Positions 20,501 through 31,589 of a stretch of DNA of 64,000 nt are shown here, piece by piece; positions within the stretch are counted from its first letter, which is position 1, and each line of letters starts with the position of its first letter. The position numbers were made by a program, and so were the translations under genes. This stretch comes from Gonatopus flavifemur. Its lineage: Eukaryota > Arthropoda > Insecta > Hymenoptera > Dryinidae. The notes under the pieces were generated by a model, which made no database searches, was not told the origin of the DNA, and was given only the letters and a program-made list of their open reading frames with translations. The stretch spans positions 7,440,001 to 7,504,000 of the forward strand of contig JAFFJZ010000014.1 of assembly GCA_018340375.1 (NCBI GenBank), in the 5' to 3' direction.

Positions 20501-22309
20501 TAACAATTCTGAGTCCGTCACACTATATCCTTTTGGAGGTTCCAATAACCAATAAACGCACAGTACTCGGAACACCTGTGTGAACGATAAAGGGTCAGGA
20601 TGGTCGTTGCTGCCACATGCATGACGCATCATACTGAAAAATCGCTGAGCACAATCAGAAAGTCCTATATGTTCAATTGAATGACGAACCGTTACACTGC
20701 GTCATATATTTGAATCAAAATGATGATCCTCAAAAGAACATAGACTTCTGAGATAAAATTTAGATTCATTGTACGTACACCCACGTTCATGGAAAGCTCA
20801 GTGGACCATCGAATGTCCAGATGTTCATTGCACTTCTATTTAACCTTCTTGGGACTGGCGTATGCTTTTGGGGATTGTATTTTACATAGTAATAATGAAT
20901 ATCAATAGAATACAATGGAGATATAAGAAAAAAAATTGCATAAAAATATGTCCCAGGTAGTATATGATTTCTGAGTAAAAATTAATTCGTTTGAAATATT
21001 GATTGATTAATTATATTTGTGATTTGGGATATGTAAAAATATATTAGTATAGAAAAATCAATTGATAATTGAGAGCGTGGATGCGAGAACCGACGATACG
21101 CTCGAGAAGCGGTAAAAAATTGTCCAAGCCGTCTCGTCAAGGGTTGAAAAAAGTCAAAATTTCGAAAATCTAAGAATACCGGGTGATAGGGCTTGGGAAA
21201 TTTTCCCAAGTCTTCCTCAACGATTATTTCTTATGATCGACAGTCTTCAACAGAGAAATGGAAACTACCTATTTTTCGACATTGAAAATCATTGTTTTGC
21301 AACGTTAAAATCGCTCTAACTCCGTCATTCTTCGATGAATCATAATGAATCTCGCAGATTCCGATTCGTGAGACTCCTTCGAAGACGAACATGTTGAACA
21401 AACCCATAAACATTGACAACAAATTAACAATTTCTCAATTCGGAATGAGAACCGTGTTTTTCATGTTTTGAACTTGAAAAGTTGTGGGGGGGGGGGGTGC
21501 CAGGTACAAAAAACTTCCAGTGACAAAGTTGTTCGTTAGGATATAAAGAAACTTTTTGAGAATTTTGAGATCGATTGGTCTGTGAATTTGTAAAATACAG
21601 CGATTTATTTATGAACGCGCAACGGGAATTTTCCATGATTTTGCGACGTTTACCGTCTGAATATTGAAATACGTAAGAGAGACTGTATTCGTTCGATTTC
21701 TGAAGGTAGGTTTATGTTTTTTGAGTCAGGGAATCCGAATATCGAAGTATTTCTGCAAGACTCGTTGTCCATTTTGTTTTATCAACAATTTCATTGTTCA
21801 TACCGTTTTTACGATCAAACTATTGATTTAAAGAGAAATTCCCCTACACAAACAAGTTTCTTGTCTTGTGAGGAAGAAGTTTTGAATCCAAAATCGGACT
21901 GTTTTTGCGAGGTTCCTCATCCAATTTCCAAACAAACAATTCATTCGGTCAGAACGACTTCCCTAGCAGAAATTATTCCAGGCATTCTCTAGTTATCTCA
22001 AGGCCCCCGCAAGTTTTTCTTAAGGCAAAACTAGTCTAGTTGAACTTGCAAGTTAACAGTGAGCTCCTCACAAATTTGGCTGGTAGATACTTCAGCAAAA
22101 ATCATTCTGGTCATTCTCTAAGCCTTACAAAGGCCTTACTAGTCCCTTTTGAGGGACTTGCTAGGCCTTGTAACAATCTAGAGAATAACTGGAGTGATTG
22201 TATTGAGGTTATGTTTACATAATCGTTGTCAAGCACAAACTTGAGCCGTCGTGGTGAATGTGGAATGAATGATAGATAGTCTATCGTAGTTTATGTGATA
22301 TTTCATATA

Positions 22310-24165
22310 CCTGTTATCTATCACAAATCATGTGAATTACTATGAACTATTGGCACGATAGATACTTATAAGGGACAGATTGTCAAAAATTGCTTAGAAA
22401 TAACTTCATTGAACTATGCATGTAATTATGAATAATTATATATGAACAAATTATAAGGTCCATTTGCAAGAATCAGAATCGATTGAATATTTATATTGTT
22501 GCATGTGAGGTATGGTAGTGAACGAAATTCCCTATGCTTGTAATTTAAGAGATGATCTTCCTAACGGTGAGAATCTTAAACTCCATTCATAACTACATGT
22601 ATCATTCAATGAAGTTTTGTACAAATATTTTTTGGAATCAAATCACAGTCAAGTATCCATCATACCAATTGTCAGAATGAATGTACTATCGCTACCACTT
22701 TTGTAAACCTCTGATGATTTTTCAGGTGATCAAGTGGGATGAAGTGATGTCATTCCTTCGTTCCACAATCTGTATGAAGTGAAATGACCAGCCACTCGGT
22801 TGACATAAATTCTTTGCGAATAAGAAGTAGATATTTACAACACTTGAGTCGATAAAAAAATTGACTTACATACAGTAAGACCTCTCAATAAGAACGCCCG
22901 CAATGAGAACGCTTCCCCGCTTTCCGCTCGTGAGCCATCCTCCACTCCAATTACCGGTTCTGAGCTCAAATTACATTTGTGGGTAACCTCTCAATAAGAA
23001 CGTTCAGTCTTAGAGAGTTGAACAGTCAAAATTTAAATACAAGCCCAGTATTTTCAAGTTATACATAATTGAATACTCCTCTTTTTCCTTCATTTCAATG
23101 AAATTCAATATTATTCGAATATTCATGAAACGAAACTCTTCAATTACCCTTGAAAATAATAATCAATATATGAATATAAATTTTTGACTGATAATCATGA
23201 ATATGTATATTTCGGTGTTTTTGAAAATCATTTTCAACTGCGATGAGATGAGACAGAAATTCTTAGAGGATCCCTCATAGCGAAATGTGTCTCTAGAACG
23301 TTTTCTGAACGTCCAGAAAACCTCCCCTACTTTTTCTAAACCTTCCGTAAACGTTCCAGTGGTACGTTGTGCTGTCCGGGGTGTATTCAAGTGAAGAAGA
23401 ATTGTCTTCATCAGGAGTAACAAGGGTGACTTCTGGAACTAAGACAAAAAATTTGTGACTCTTCAGATCCCTCTTCCACGAACATATTTGATATTCACAC
23501 CATTGTTTGATAGTTTTAATAAAAAACTATTTTTGTAATCAGTATGTATCTTCAGGTCAGCGCAACAAAGACTCTTTTTGCGAGTGAAAACAAGAAAGTG
23601 TTTTCTAATGTTTCAGCGCAAACATTCTTATTAGGAGGTCGCAACCTAAAATGTGAGAGAGAGACAAAAACTCAGTAATTGAGTGTGAATGTACGGCTGG
23701 TAGGGGAACCCTGATTCTTGGAAAAACTCTTCCCCTTTGGGGCTTTTGCGTTCTTATTGAGAGGTCTTACTGTATTGGGAGCGCAGTGAGTTTTCTTCAC
23801 TCTGACTACCATGAACCATTGGCACGATAGATAATTATAAGAGATATTGATTGTCAAAAATTACTTGAAATAACTTCATTGAACTATACATGTATTTATA
23901 AATAATGAGATATGAACAAATTATTCAGTCAATTTGTAAGAATGAAAATCAATTGAATATTTCTCATGTCCCATGTAATTTATGGTAATGAAGGGAATTC
24001 CCTGTGCTTGTGATTTGACAGATGAATTTTCATTGCTCAAACCCTTAGGCTCCATTTATAACCACATATATGTATTGTTCAATAAAGTGATGTAGAAATA
24101 CTCTTTGGGAGCAAATCACAGTTAAGTATCCATCGTGCCAGTAGTTCATTTTGATCAGAGAAAGG
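22310..24165. repeat. Diverged direct duplication (22310-22680 and 23808-24165)
   Basis: Both copies carry, in order, ATTGGCACGATAGATA, ATAACTTCATTGAACTAT, GAACAAATTAT, AAATCACAGT and AAGTATCCATC. They differ by many substitutions and small indels, and flank the 900-bp MITE at 22873-23772. Confidence 0.85.
22873..23772. mobile_element. 900-bp Tigger/pogo-type non-autonomous element
   Basis: Ends CAGTAAGACCTCTCAATAAG and its inverted copy, flanked by TA at 22871-22872 and 23773-23774. The CAGT start with a CTCT-rich continuation is typical of Tigger TIRs. A second CCTCTCAATAAGAACG copy lies at about 22986. No transposase inside. It was probably mobilised in trans. Confidence 0.88.
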
Positions 24166-25237
24166 AAATTCACTGCGCTTCCAATATAAGTGTAAGATAA
24201 TATCTCTAACGATTCAAGTCATACTTATTCGTAGACAATTTATTCCAACAAACTTACAGTTCATTTTATATTATGCACATTATTTGAGGGAGGAAGTCAT
24301 TTCACGTCACTTATCAAAAAACACTCCACTTCACTTTAAGTGATTAAGGTAACTCAATCAGAAGCTCACATATATAAGTGAGCAAAATGATAATGAATGC
24401 CAATGTTACACGAACTTCACTTTGAAACATTAAAAAAAACCGTGACCGCTCTTGTCTTCGAATAATCTAAATGGAAGAGATCTATGTGACTTTTACATAC
24501 CATAAATATGATTCCACAAAAGTCTCCTTTGGGATTCGATTCTGATGAAAAACGGGGACACTTGAAGAATCATGACGATACATTCATAACTTCTAATATT
24601 TTCTAGTTCACTTCTTACACATAACATAATGTGAATAATTTTCCAATGGAAAGCACAAAATAATGAATTCAAACCAAAACATAATCTTATCACAAAAATC
24701 ACATTGATTTATCACTGTTATAAAGAATTTTGTTTCATTAGATACGAAACAAAAACAAATTCCAAAAGTAGGGTTATGTATTTATGTTATGTTTATTGAA
24801 ATCACTTTTCTAAGCACTGTCAATTTTATCACTTATATTTCACGGGAATGAATTTTGACAATTTTTCAGCGTGATGATTCTGATATGTAGAAGTATGAAG
24901 AATGTGTAGTTTAAATGTAGTGGGTCAATTGTCGTGGTACAACCGCCAGGGGACTGATGGAACTGTTACGTTGGCAAGGTGTTAGGTTTCGGTAGGTTAG
25001 GTAGGTAGGTAGAGCAGGTTCGGTTCCCCGTTAGGTTAAAAACTTTTCACCATCGCCAACAAAGTTAATCCAGACATCAATGATTAATGTGTGTCATATT
25101 GCCTTCCTACCAACACATAGTGAAAGCGAAGTTTGATGTTATTTTTTTTTATTATCTTTGAACAAATCAATGAAAGTAAATTTAGTGAAATTCCACGAAA
25201 AGATATGATAAGTTGAAATTGGTATTTATGTAAAATT

Positions 25238-25324
25238 CCCAGATAGCACAATGGTTTAAAAAGAGGTCTATATGAATACATTGTATTCATTATGAGCTCT
25301 TTCAGAACTCTTGTGCTATCTGGG
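25238..25324. mobile_element. 87-bp MITE of the CCCASATAGCAC group
   Basis: CCCAGATAGCACAA at the left and TTGTGCTATCTGGG at the right are perfect inverted ends. The interior is also largely self-complementary (GAATACATTGTATTC). It lies inside the 21-27 kb structure. Confidence 0.85.
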
Positions 25325-25639
25325 ATTACTACATCTTTGACTGGCATTCTTCTCCGTGTAACCTTTTCATGTATAGTTTTTTTCAAGTTTTTCACTATTT
25401 TTCTATGAGTAACTAGTGAGTATGGCTAGTGAGTGCCTCATCATGTTGAGCGTTACATAACTTACAAGGCCCTTGTGAGTTTCACTTGCAAGGCCCTCAC
25501 TATGACGAGAGTTGAACTTGCGAGTGCCTCGAATTTTACTTGAGACAATTTCTACCAGGGTTTATCTCCAAAATATTGGTCTCAGAAACAAATCATTCGG
25601 ACACAAAAAGTTCCTTATTCTGTGAGAGATAAATTTTGT

Positions 25640-26079
25640 ACATATCATTTCTCGATATCTCAATCCTTTATTCGAATATAATTATCAAATTCAAATGGAG
25701 ATGAAATAATCCCGAAGATTCGGTTTTTCAACATAGATTAAGGCTTTTGGGTGGAGGAATTGAAATATTGAACGATTTTGATAACATCAAAGAATCGGAT
25801 TATCAATCACGTCACATCGTATGGTGCGAGCAATTATTATTCTAGTGGAAAGAAATCATAGTTATCTCGCTTGTGGGACAGACGAGGGAGTACTAAAAAA
25901 TACATTGATCACGTGCGATTAAGAATATCGAAGGTTCATATGAAATTCAAATCTTTAGGTGAAACACTTTTCTCGTTTCGATATCGTTTTGCAACTCATG
26001 TTGACAAACTCGAATGTTATTCCCTTCTCCTCTCATTATCGTTTTCAGGGGAGCAATACTTGAGATATTCATGTTTTGT
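25640..26079. other. Interior of the 21-27 kb structure, no gene
   Basis: AT-rich, no recognisable coding sequence. 25450-25560 and 21960-22200 share GAACTTGCRAGT/ACAAGGCC motifs, suggesting the inverted arms extend inward in degraded form. Confidence 0.35.
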
Positions 26080-27171
26080 CCATGAATTTTGCGAAACACT
26101 ATCGAAACGAGAAGAGTATCTTACTCGCAAGACGAGAAACTTGTTTGTTTGTCCAGGGCAATTTCTCTTCAAAATCGATAGTTTGATCATAAAAACGTTA
26201 TGGACAATGAAATTGTTGGTAAAACAGAATGGACAACGGATCTTGCAGGAATACTTTGATATTCGAATTCTCTGACTCAAGAAACATAAACCTACCTTGA
26301 GAAATCGAACGAATACAGTCTTCCCTACGTATTTCAATATTCAGGCGTTAAATGTCGTAGAATCATGGAAAATTTCCGTTGCGCGTCCATGAATAAATCG
26401 CTGTATTCCACAAATTAATAGACCAATCGATCTGAAATTCCCCGTAAAGTTTGTCCATAGACTAACGAACAACTTTGTCGCTGGAAGTTTTTTGTAGCTC
26501 ATATTCTCCCCGCTGATTTTTCAGTGCGGAGCTTGAGAAGCGTGGTGTTCACTTCGAATTGAGAATTCATCAATTTGTTACCTATTTTCACACATTTTTC
26601 CAACATTGTCCTCTTCGGAAGAGCCTTACGAATCAGAATACGTAAGATTCATTCCGATACATTGAAGAATGGCCGAGTTAGCATGAGTTCAACGTTCGAA
26701 AGCATTGATTTCTGGTGTGAAATAATAGGCGGTTTTGATTTCTCTCCTCGAGAACTATCGATCAGAAAAAAATCGTAAACGGAGACTCGGATCGATTTTT
26801 TAATACCTATCACCCAGTCTTTTTCAATTTCCGAAATTCCCACTTTTGATTTTGACGTATGACGTCATGGCTTGGACAATACTTCTATCACTTCTCGAGC
26901 GTATCGTCGATTCTTGCATCCGGACCCTCAATTCATGTTAATCAATTACAACCTCAGTTCTTGGAATTGATTGATTGAAGTGAATAACTCAAATCTCAGA
27001 TCCATTCGAATTTGTGAATTGAAGAGAACGAAACCAAAAAGAAGGAAATCGTAATAAAAAGCTCAAATGTTCCCAGATTCTTGTGTATTCATGGGATTAC
27101 AGTTTGATTAATATTCCGAAGTTATTCCTCATATCCATAATTAACATAGGAAAATACTCAAAGAAGTATAC

Positions 27172-27372
27172 CTCAAGCGCATCTTGATTTAATCGAGCTG
27201 TCATCAGGTATTCAAAGTTGGACTCTTGTTTCAGTATATCGAGGATTTCCAAAGTAGCACGTGAAGTCAGTTGGAGTCCCATCAACGTACTTTCTGATAT
27301 GAGCATGGGTAATTTCGCATGATTCACTTGGAGTTCCCAATTTTTCAAATATTCTTCGAAGGTTTCAATGGC
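27172..27372 (-). pseudogene. Isolated exon of a P-element/THAP9-type transposase
   Basis: A 201-bp open block bounded by acceptor ATATAG and donor GAG/GTATAC, phase 0 at both ends. It encodes AIETFEEYLKNW, then LTSRATLEILDILK, then YLMTARLNQDALE. The ARLNQDALE motif is the conserved block around the catalytic Glu of P-element/THAP9 transposases. No further exons recognised nearby, so it is a fragment or an exon of an otherwise decayed copy. It differs from the P-type gene at 47.6-52 kb, which has CSQDHLEITF at this position. Confidence 0.7.
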
Positions 27373-27800
27373 CTATATTTACAATGAAAATGAATCAATA
27401 ATAATACGAAATATTGATATAATTTTATATTTCCATATATCAATATATCAATATAAATTTCCGCAAATGAAAATTCATAACATACATCATAACCTAATCA
27501 TGCCAAGTCAACGATGGTGAAATTGCATAGTTGGCGTATCACTGTCAAATCAATCAGAAAATCTACCCCAAGAGAACAGGACCGTTCAACGAACGTCCAA
27601 TCAATCTAAAATGAAGCTATGGACATTTGAAGGTTAATTGAACGTTTGTTGGATGTGAATTCATCCAGAATGAACCCAAACTTGATCTATTCGGCTCATC
27701 TTCTCTTGGGATAGACACTCCCTTAATAGCACTGGTCGATGTCTCCATTATAACTCCGTGGACTCCACAAAGATAAAACGTAGAGTATACGTGGAGATAA

Positions 27801-28182
27801 CCCGGGAAAGAATAATTCATATATGGTCATATATGAGCGTATATGAATCATATATGAACATATATAAACATATATGAGATAAAATAGATAGAGGCCAAAA
27901 TCCATATATGCTCATGTATGAATGAGACTGTATATGGCCATATGTGATCATATTCAATCATACATTATCACATACATCCATATATGGACGGAAAAATGTC
28001 ACAATTTTACATGGAATGTGATGAAAAACCAAAGGAGAGAGAAATGAGATCAATGCTGATAGATTCCCCACTTTCATATATGACCATATATGAACATATA
28101 TGACCGGAATCCATATATGCTCATATATGAAAGCATATATGAATCCATATATGGGTCCATATATGGAATTTTTTTCCCCGGG
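27801..28182. mobile_element. 382-bp element made of CATATATG-type repeats
   Basis: Ends CCCGGGAAAG...TTCATATATGG (left) and its imperfect inverted copy finishing TTTTCCCCGGG (right). The interior is a degenerate array of CATATATGA/CCATATATGG, which are self-complementary, so it can fold in many registers. No target duplication was clear. A MITE is likelier than a plain microsatellite because of the CCCGGG ends. Confidence 0.65.
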
Positions 28183-28639
28183 AACTAATACATCAGTAAA
28201 TGTACAATCGAGGTGTGATATTTGGCAATAGAATGATGATGCAGAGGTTATTCAGAGAATATTATGTTAACAAATAAATCATAGTACATTGCAAACCGTT
28301 GTTAACGTATAATGGATATTTAATCGAGGACGAATATGAAATCTCACCATGATCATTGAATTCTGAATCTATATTCACATACAATTCCTTATTAGTGGGT
28401 CCGAGTCATCTGAGACGAATACTGGAAATAAGAAGATGATATTGAGATTTTCTCACAGCATGCAATGAGATTCGAATCATCAATTTACAGAGGAGCACTT
28501 GAATAGTCTCAGTATGGATCAATAAGTATGAGAAGTACATTTATAATCGTGACTAGTAAAATTTAGTAGAAAATTATTGCAACCAGGAAATGATACACAT
28601 GAATGCATATAGTTTGATTGGCCTTTCACGTGACAGGTG
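28183..28639. other. No feature recognised
   Basis: AT-rich spacer before the purine-rich LINE. Confidence 0.35.
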
Positions 28640-29610
28640 CGAGTGAGTAGTGAGTGTGTGACAGGTGTGTGGTTATAGGTGATTCACAGAGGGAAAATAG
28701 AACAGGAGGAAAGTTTTAGTTGTGTCAGGTGGAACTGTAGTGGAAGCATAGGTGTTTTTGGTCAATTTTCCGTAGTGGGGTAGTGTGGAGGAGGAGGATG
28801 AAAAGGAATTCCCAGTAGGTAGGCACGTGGTAGAAAGGGGGCAGGGAGGAGAAGGGGATGTAAGGAGAGAGGAGAAGGAAGTTGGTGGGGGCACCAAGGA
28901 TTGAGTGTTGAAAGAAGTAGTGGATCGAGAACGGTTGGGAGGGTGAGGTAGAGGGGAGAGTGATTTAGTCGATAGTGGGCGGCATCGGGCGGAGAAGTAG
29001 AGGAGGCAGGATCCAGACGAAGGATAGTAGCGAGGGTAGTAGAGGAGTGCGAGTGGAATTCAGACGAGAGATGAGGAATGGAGACGGGAGAAGAGGTAGA
29101 GTTGGGGTCAGACAAGGACCAGAGGGAGACAGAGTTGGTGTCAGTGGAAGCAAAGAGAGTGAACAGGTCAGATGAGAGAAAGGGTAAGGAAACAGAGTCA
29201 AGGGATGGGAGAGGGAGGAGAGGTGTGGTCACCCCAACGGGAGGAGGTGGAGAGGGGAAGTTGGGTGGGAGGGGGGAAGACCGACCAATGTGGTGGGAAT
29301 GGAGAGAGAGAGAGAGGAGGAGGAGGTTGGGGAGCTTGGAAGCCATTAGGAATTTTTGAGAGAGGAAATGGAGGGGGAAGGGGTGAAGATATTCGGGAGG
29401 AAGGAGAAGTCAGACAGTTCCCTGGAGGATAAGAGGATGGGGAGGCAAGGGGGGAAGGGGAATGATGGGGATGAGCAAGATAATGGGGAAGTTGAGGAGT
29501 GGGATTGAGGAAATGGAGGAAGAAATAGATAAGGAGGGGGGATTCAGGGGGGGGGGAAGGGACTAGAGGGAATCAATGAGAGACAGAATAAGGCGAGGGA
29601 GTTATGAGAA

Positions 29611-30253
29611 TCAGAAAGGGAGGAGGTTGAGGAAAGGATGGACAGATGAGACAAGCAAAGTCAGGAATGTGAAGATGGGAGGAGGGAGTTGAAGGAATTG
29701 GAGAATGAGGCAGAGGAGTTGAAACAAAAGGTCGAGGAGAAAGGAAGAGGGAGAAAAATGGGAAGGTTCAGGTCTTGGGGAGTGGGTGGGAGAGGCACAG
29801 TTGGGAGGGTTGAGGAGGAGACTAGAAGAATTGGACGGCAGAGACAGGAGGACAGAGGATGGAGGGAAAGAGAAGGTGCACGGTAACCTCGAAGTCGGAG
29901 AGGGGATAAATAGAAGAGTGATGGAGATGGAAAGGAGGATGGAATTCGAAGACAGAAAGGAGAGGAGAGAGAATGTGGTGATGGAGGATTTGGAAGAGAA
30001 GAAGGGCGTGGGAGGAGAGGTGAGGGGGATAATGGAGGAGTTGGGTGTGGAGGAGCGAATAGAAAGTATCGGGAATTTGGGATCAGGGGAAAAGGACAAG
30101 AGGAAAATTCCAGTAGTTCAATCCGACTCGATAGAGGAAAAGGAGAAGGTAATGGAAAGGCAGGGGATGTTAAGGTTGAGAGGAGAAAATATAGGAAGAC
30201 TACACATGGGAGGAGAGGGAGATGATGGAAAGGGTGAGAGAAAGAGGATATAA
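29611..30253 (+). pseudogene. LINE ORF1-type coiled-coil protein fragment
   Basis: Highly charged Glu/Lys/Arg-rich sequence with heptad-like spacing (MKELENEAEELKQKVEE), followed in another frame by RRMEFEDRKERRENVVM, GEVRGIMEELGVEERIESI and GSGEKDKRKIPVV. The KERR-N-V block followed by a short helix and a GSGEKDK-type turn corresponds to the RNA-binding domain of ORF1 proteins in ant-type LINEs. Frameshifted near 29800 and preceded by out-of-frame pieces back to 29080. Confidence 0.55.
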
Positions 30254-30639
30254 ATCAAGGAAAAAAGAGAGGAAAGTGTGGGCAGGATATGGAGAAATTC
30301 GGATGGACGGGAGATGGTGGAAATTGGACGAGGGACAGGGAAAATTGAGAAGTAGAGGGAAGTACATCGGAGAGATGGAGGGAGTGGGAGAGGGGGGAGA
30401 ACAGGGTTTCATGTGTGAGTCAGGGGGCAGAAAAGGAGGAGAAGGATAGAATGGGGGGGAAGGAAGAAAGAGTTAGAGCGGAAGGGGGATAGGGAGGATT
30501 CAGAATAGGTTTTTAGGACGCAGCCGGCGTAGGAGGAGGAGAGAAGGATCTTTGGAAAGGGATAAAGGAATTGAATGTTGTAGGACTGAAGGAGGCTCGG
30601 ATTGGAGAGGAAGAGTGGGGGAGATAGCTGAAGGGTAAT

Positions 30640-31170
30640 GAATGGGCGGTGCAGTGGGCAAAAAGCAGGAATTAGAAGAGGAGAGCTATGGGGTGAATGG
30701 TGATGGGGATCAGGATGGTTTGGAGGAGGGCGGAGGAGGGGTGGGAAGGGAGGATGAGGAGGGGGTGATTATTAGGGAGATCCAATGGAAGGGGGGATTA
30801 GGGGGTGTTGTGTTGATATATTCGGATGGGGATGTGGAGAAGAGAATTGAGGAGGTCAGGGAAGCTCTGAGAGCGGAAGGAACTGGGAGAGAGGGTCATT
30901 ATAGGAGAGGATTTCAACGCTAGGACAGGGAATGGAGGGGGGTGATATAGGCTGACCGGGGGGAGATAAGATGAGGAGGTCCTTGGAGGATAAGGAGATG
31001 AATAGAGGGGGATTAGAGTTAGTGAAAATACTGGGAGAGGGAGGGTGGGGAATCATGGATTGGATGGTGCGCGATGATTAGAAGGGGGAATTCACATATA
31101 TTGGGAGTCAGTGGCAATTGGTGATTGATAACGTGGGAGGGAATTTGAGAGGATGTAAGGAAGTATGAAG
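30640..31170 (+). pseudogene. LINE endonuclease domain fragment
   Basis: Across two or three frames: GLGGVVLIYSDGDVEKRIEE, then the phosphodiesterase signature GEDFNARTG at about 30905-30935, and a TYIGSQWQLVIDNV-like block near 31095-31135. These are the central motifs of the AP-endonuclease domain. Stops and frameshifts make it non-functional. Confidence 0.6.
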
Positions 31171-31589
31171 AATAGAAGTAGGAGCAGGAGGGGATCCCGA
31201 ACACGCACAAATAATCGTGGAGCTGAAGGGGGAAGGGTCCGAGTGTAGAAGGTAGCATGCAGGGCAGCAGAAATGGGGAGAGATAATTGGTTGGTCAGAG
31301 GGAAGAGTCAGAGGATACAAGAGGAATATGGAGGAATGGAGAGGGGTGGGATTCAAGGGAAGGAAGTTGAAGAGAGAATTGGAGGAGAGGATGAAGGCAG
31401 CGATGAGGAAGAAGTAAGGAAGGATGAGAGGACAGAGGAGGAGGAATAGATAATGAGACGAAGAGTGCAGGGAAGAGAAGAGGGAGATGACAAGAAAGGT
31501 AACAGATGGAGTGACGGGGAGGTGGAGGTGCAGGAAGTGATAGCAAAGAGGAAGGGATATGAGGAGGAGTGCGTGAAGTAGGAAGAACA

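Larger units (their letters stand above)
21050..26945. mobile_element. ~5.9 kb structure with ~0.85 kb inverted arms, no coding capacity
   Basis: 21050-21890 matches the reverse complement of about 26080-26945 with moderate divergence. Shared landmarks are GACGATACGCTCGAGAAG near the outer ends, GACTGTATTCGTTCGATTTC and GTAGGTTTATGTTT near the inner ends. The interior (~4.2 kb) holds a direct duplication, a Tigger-type MITE and an 87-bp MITE, but no recognisable protein. Possible explanations: a non-autonomous transposon with long TIRs, or an inverted duplication. I see no clear target duplication at the ends. Confidence 0.7.

Noticed and set aside
21483..21498. Poly-G run as a functional element
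   Set aside because: A single G13-type homopolymer in the inverted arm; the partner arm lacks it.
24980..25040. Possible telomeric TTAGG repeat (GTTAGG/GGTAGG motifs)
   Set aside because: Irregular GGTAGGT and GTTAGGT motifs only, no sustained pentamer array.
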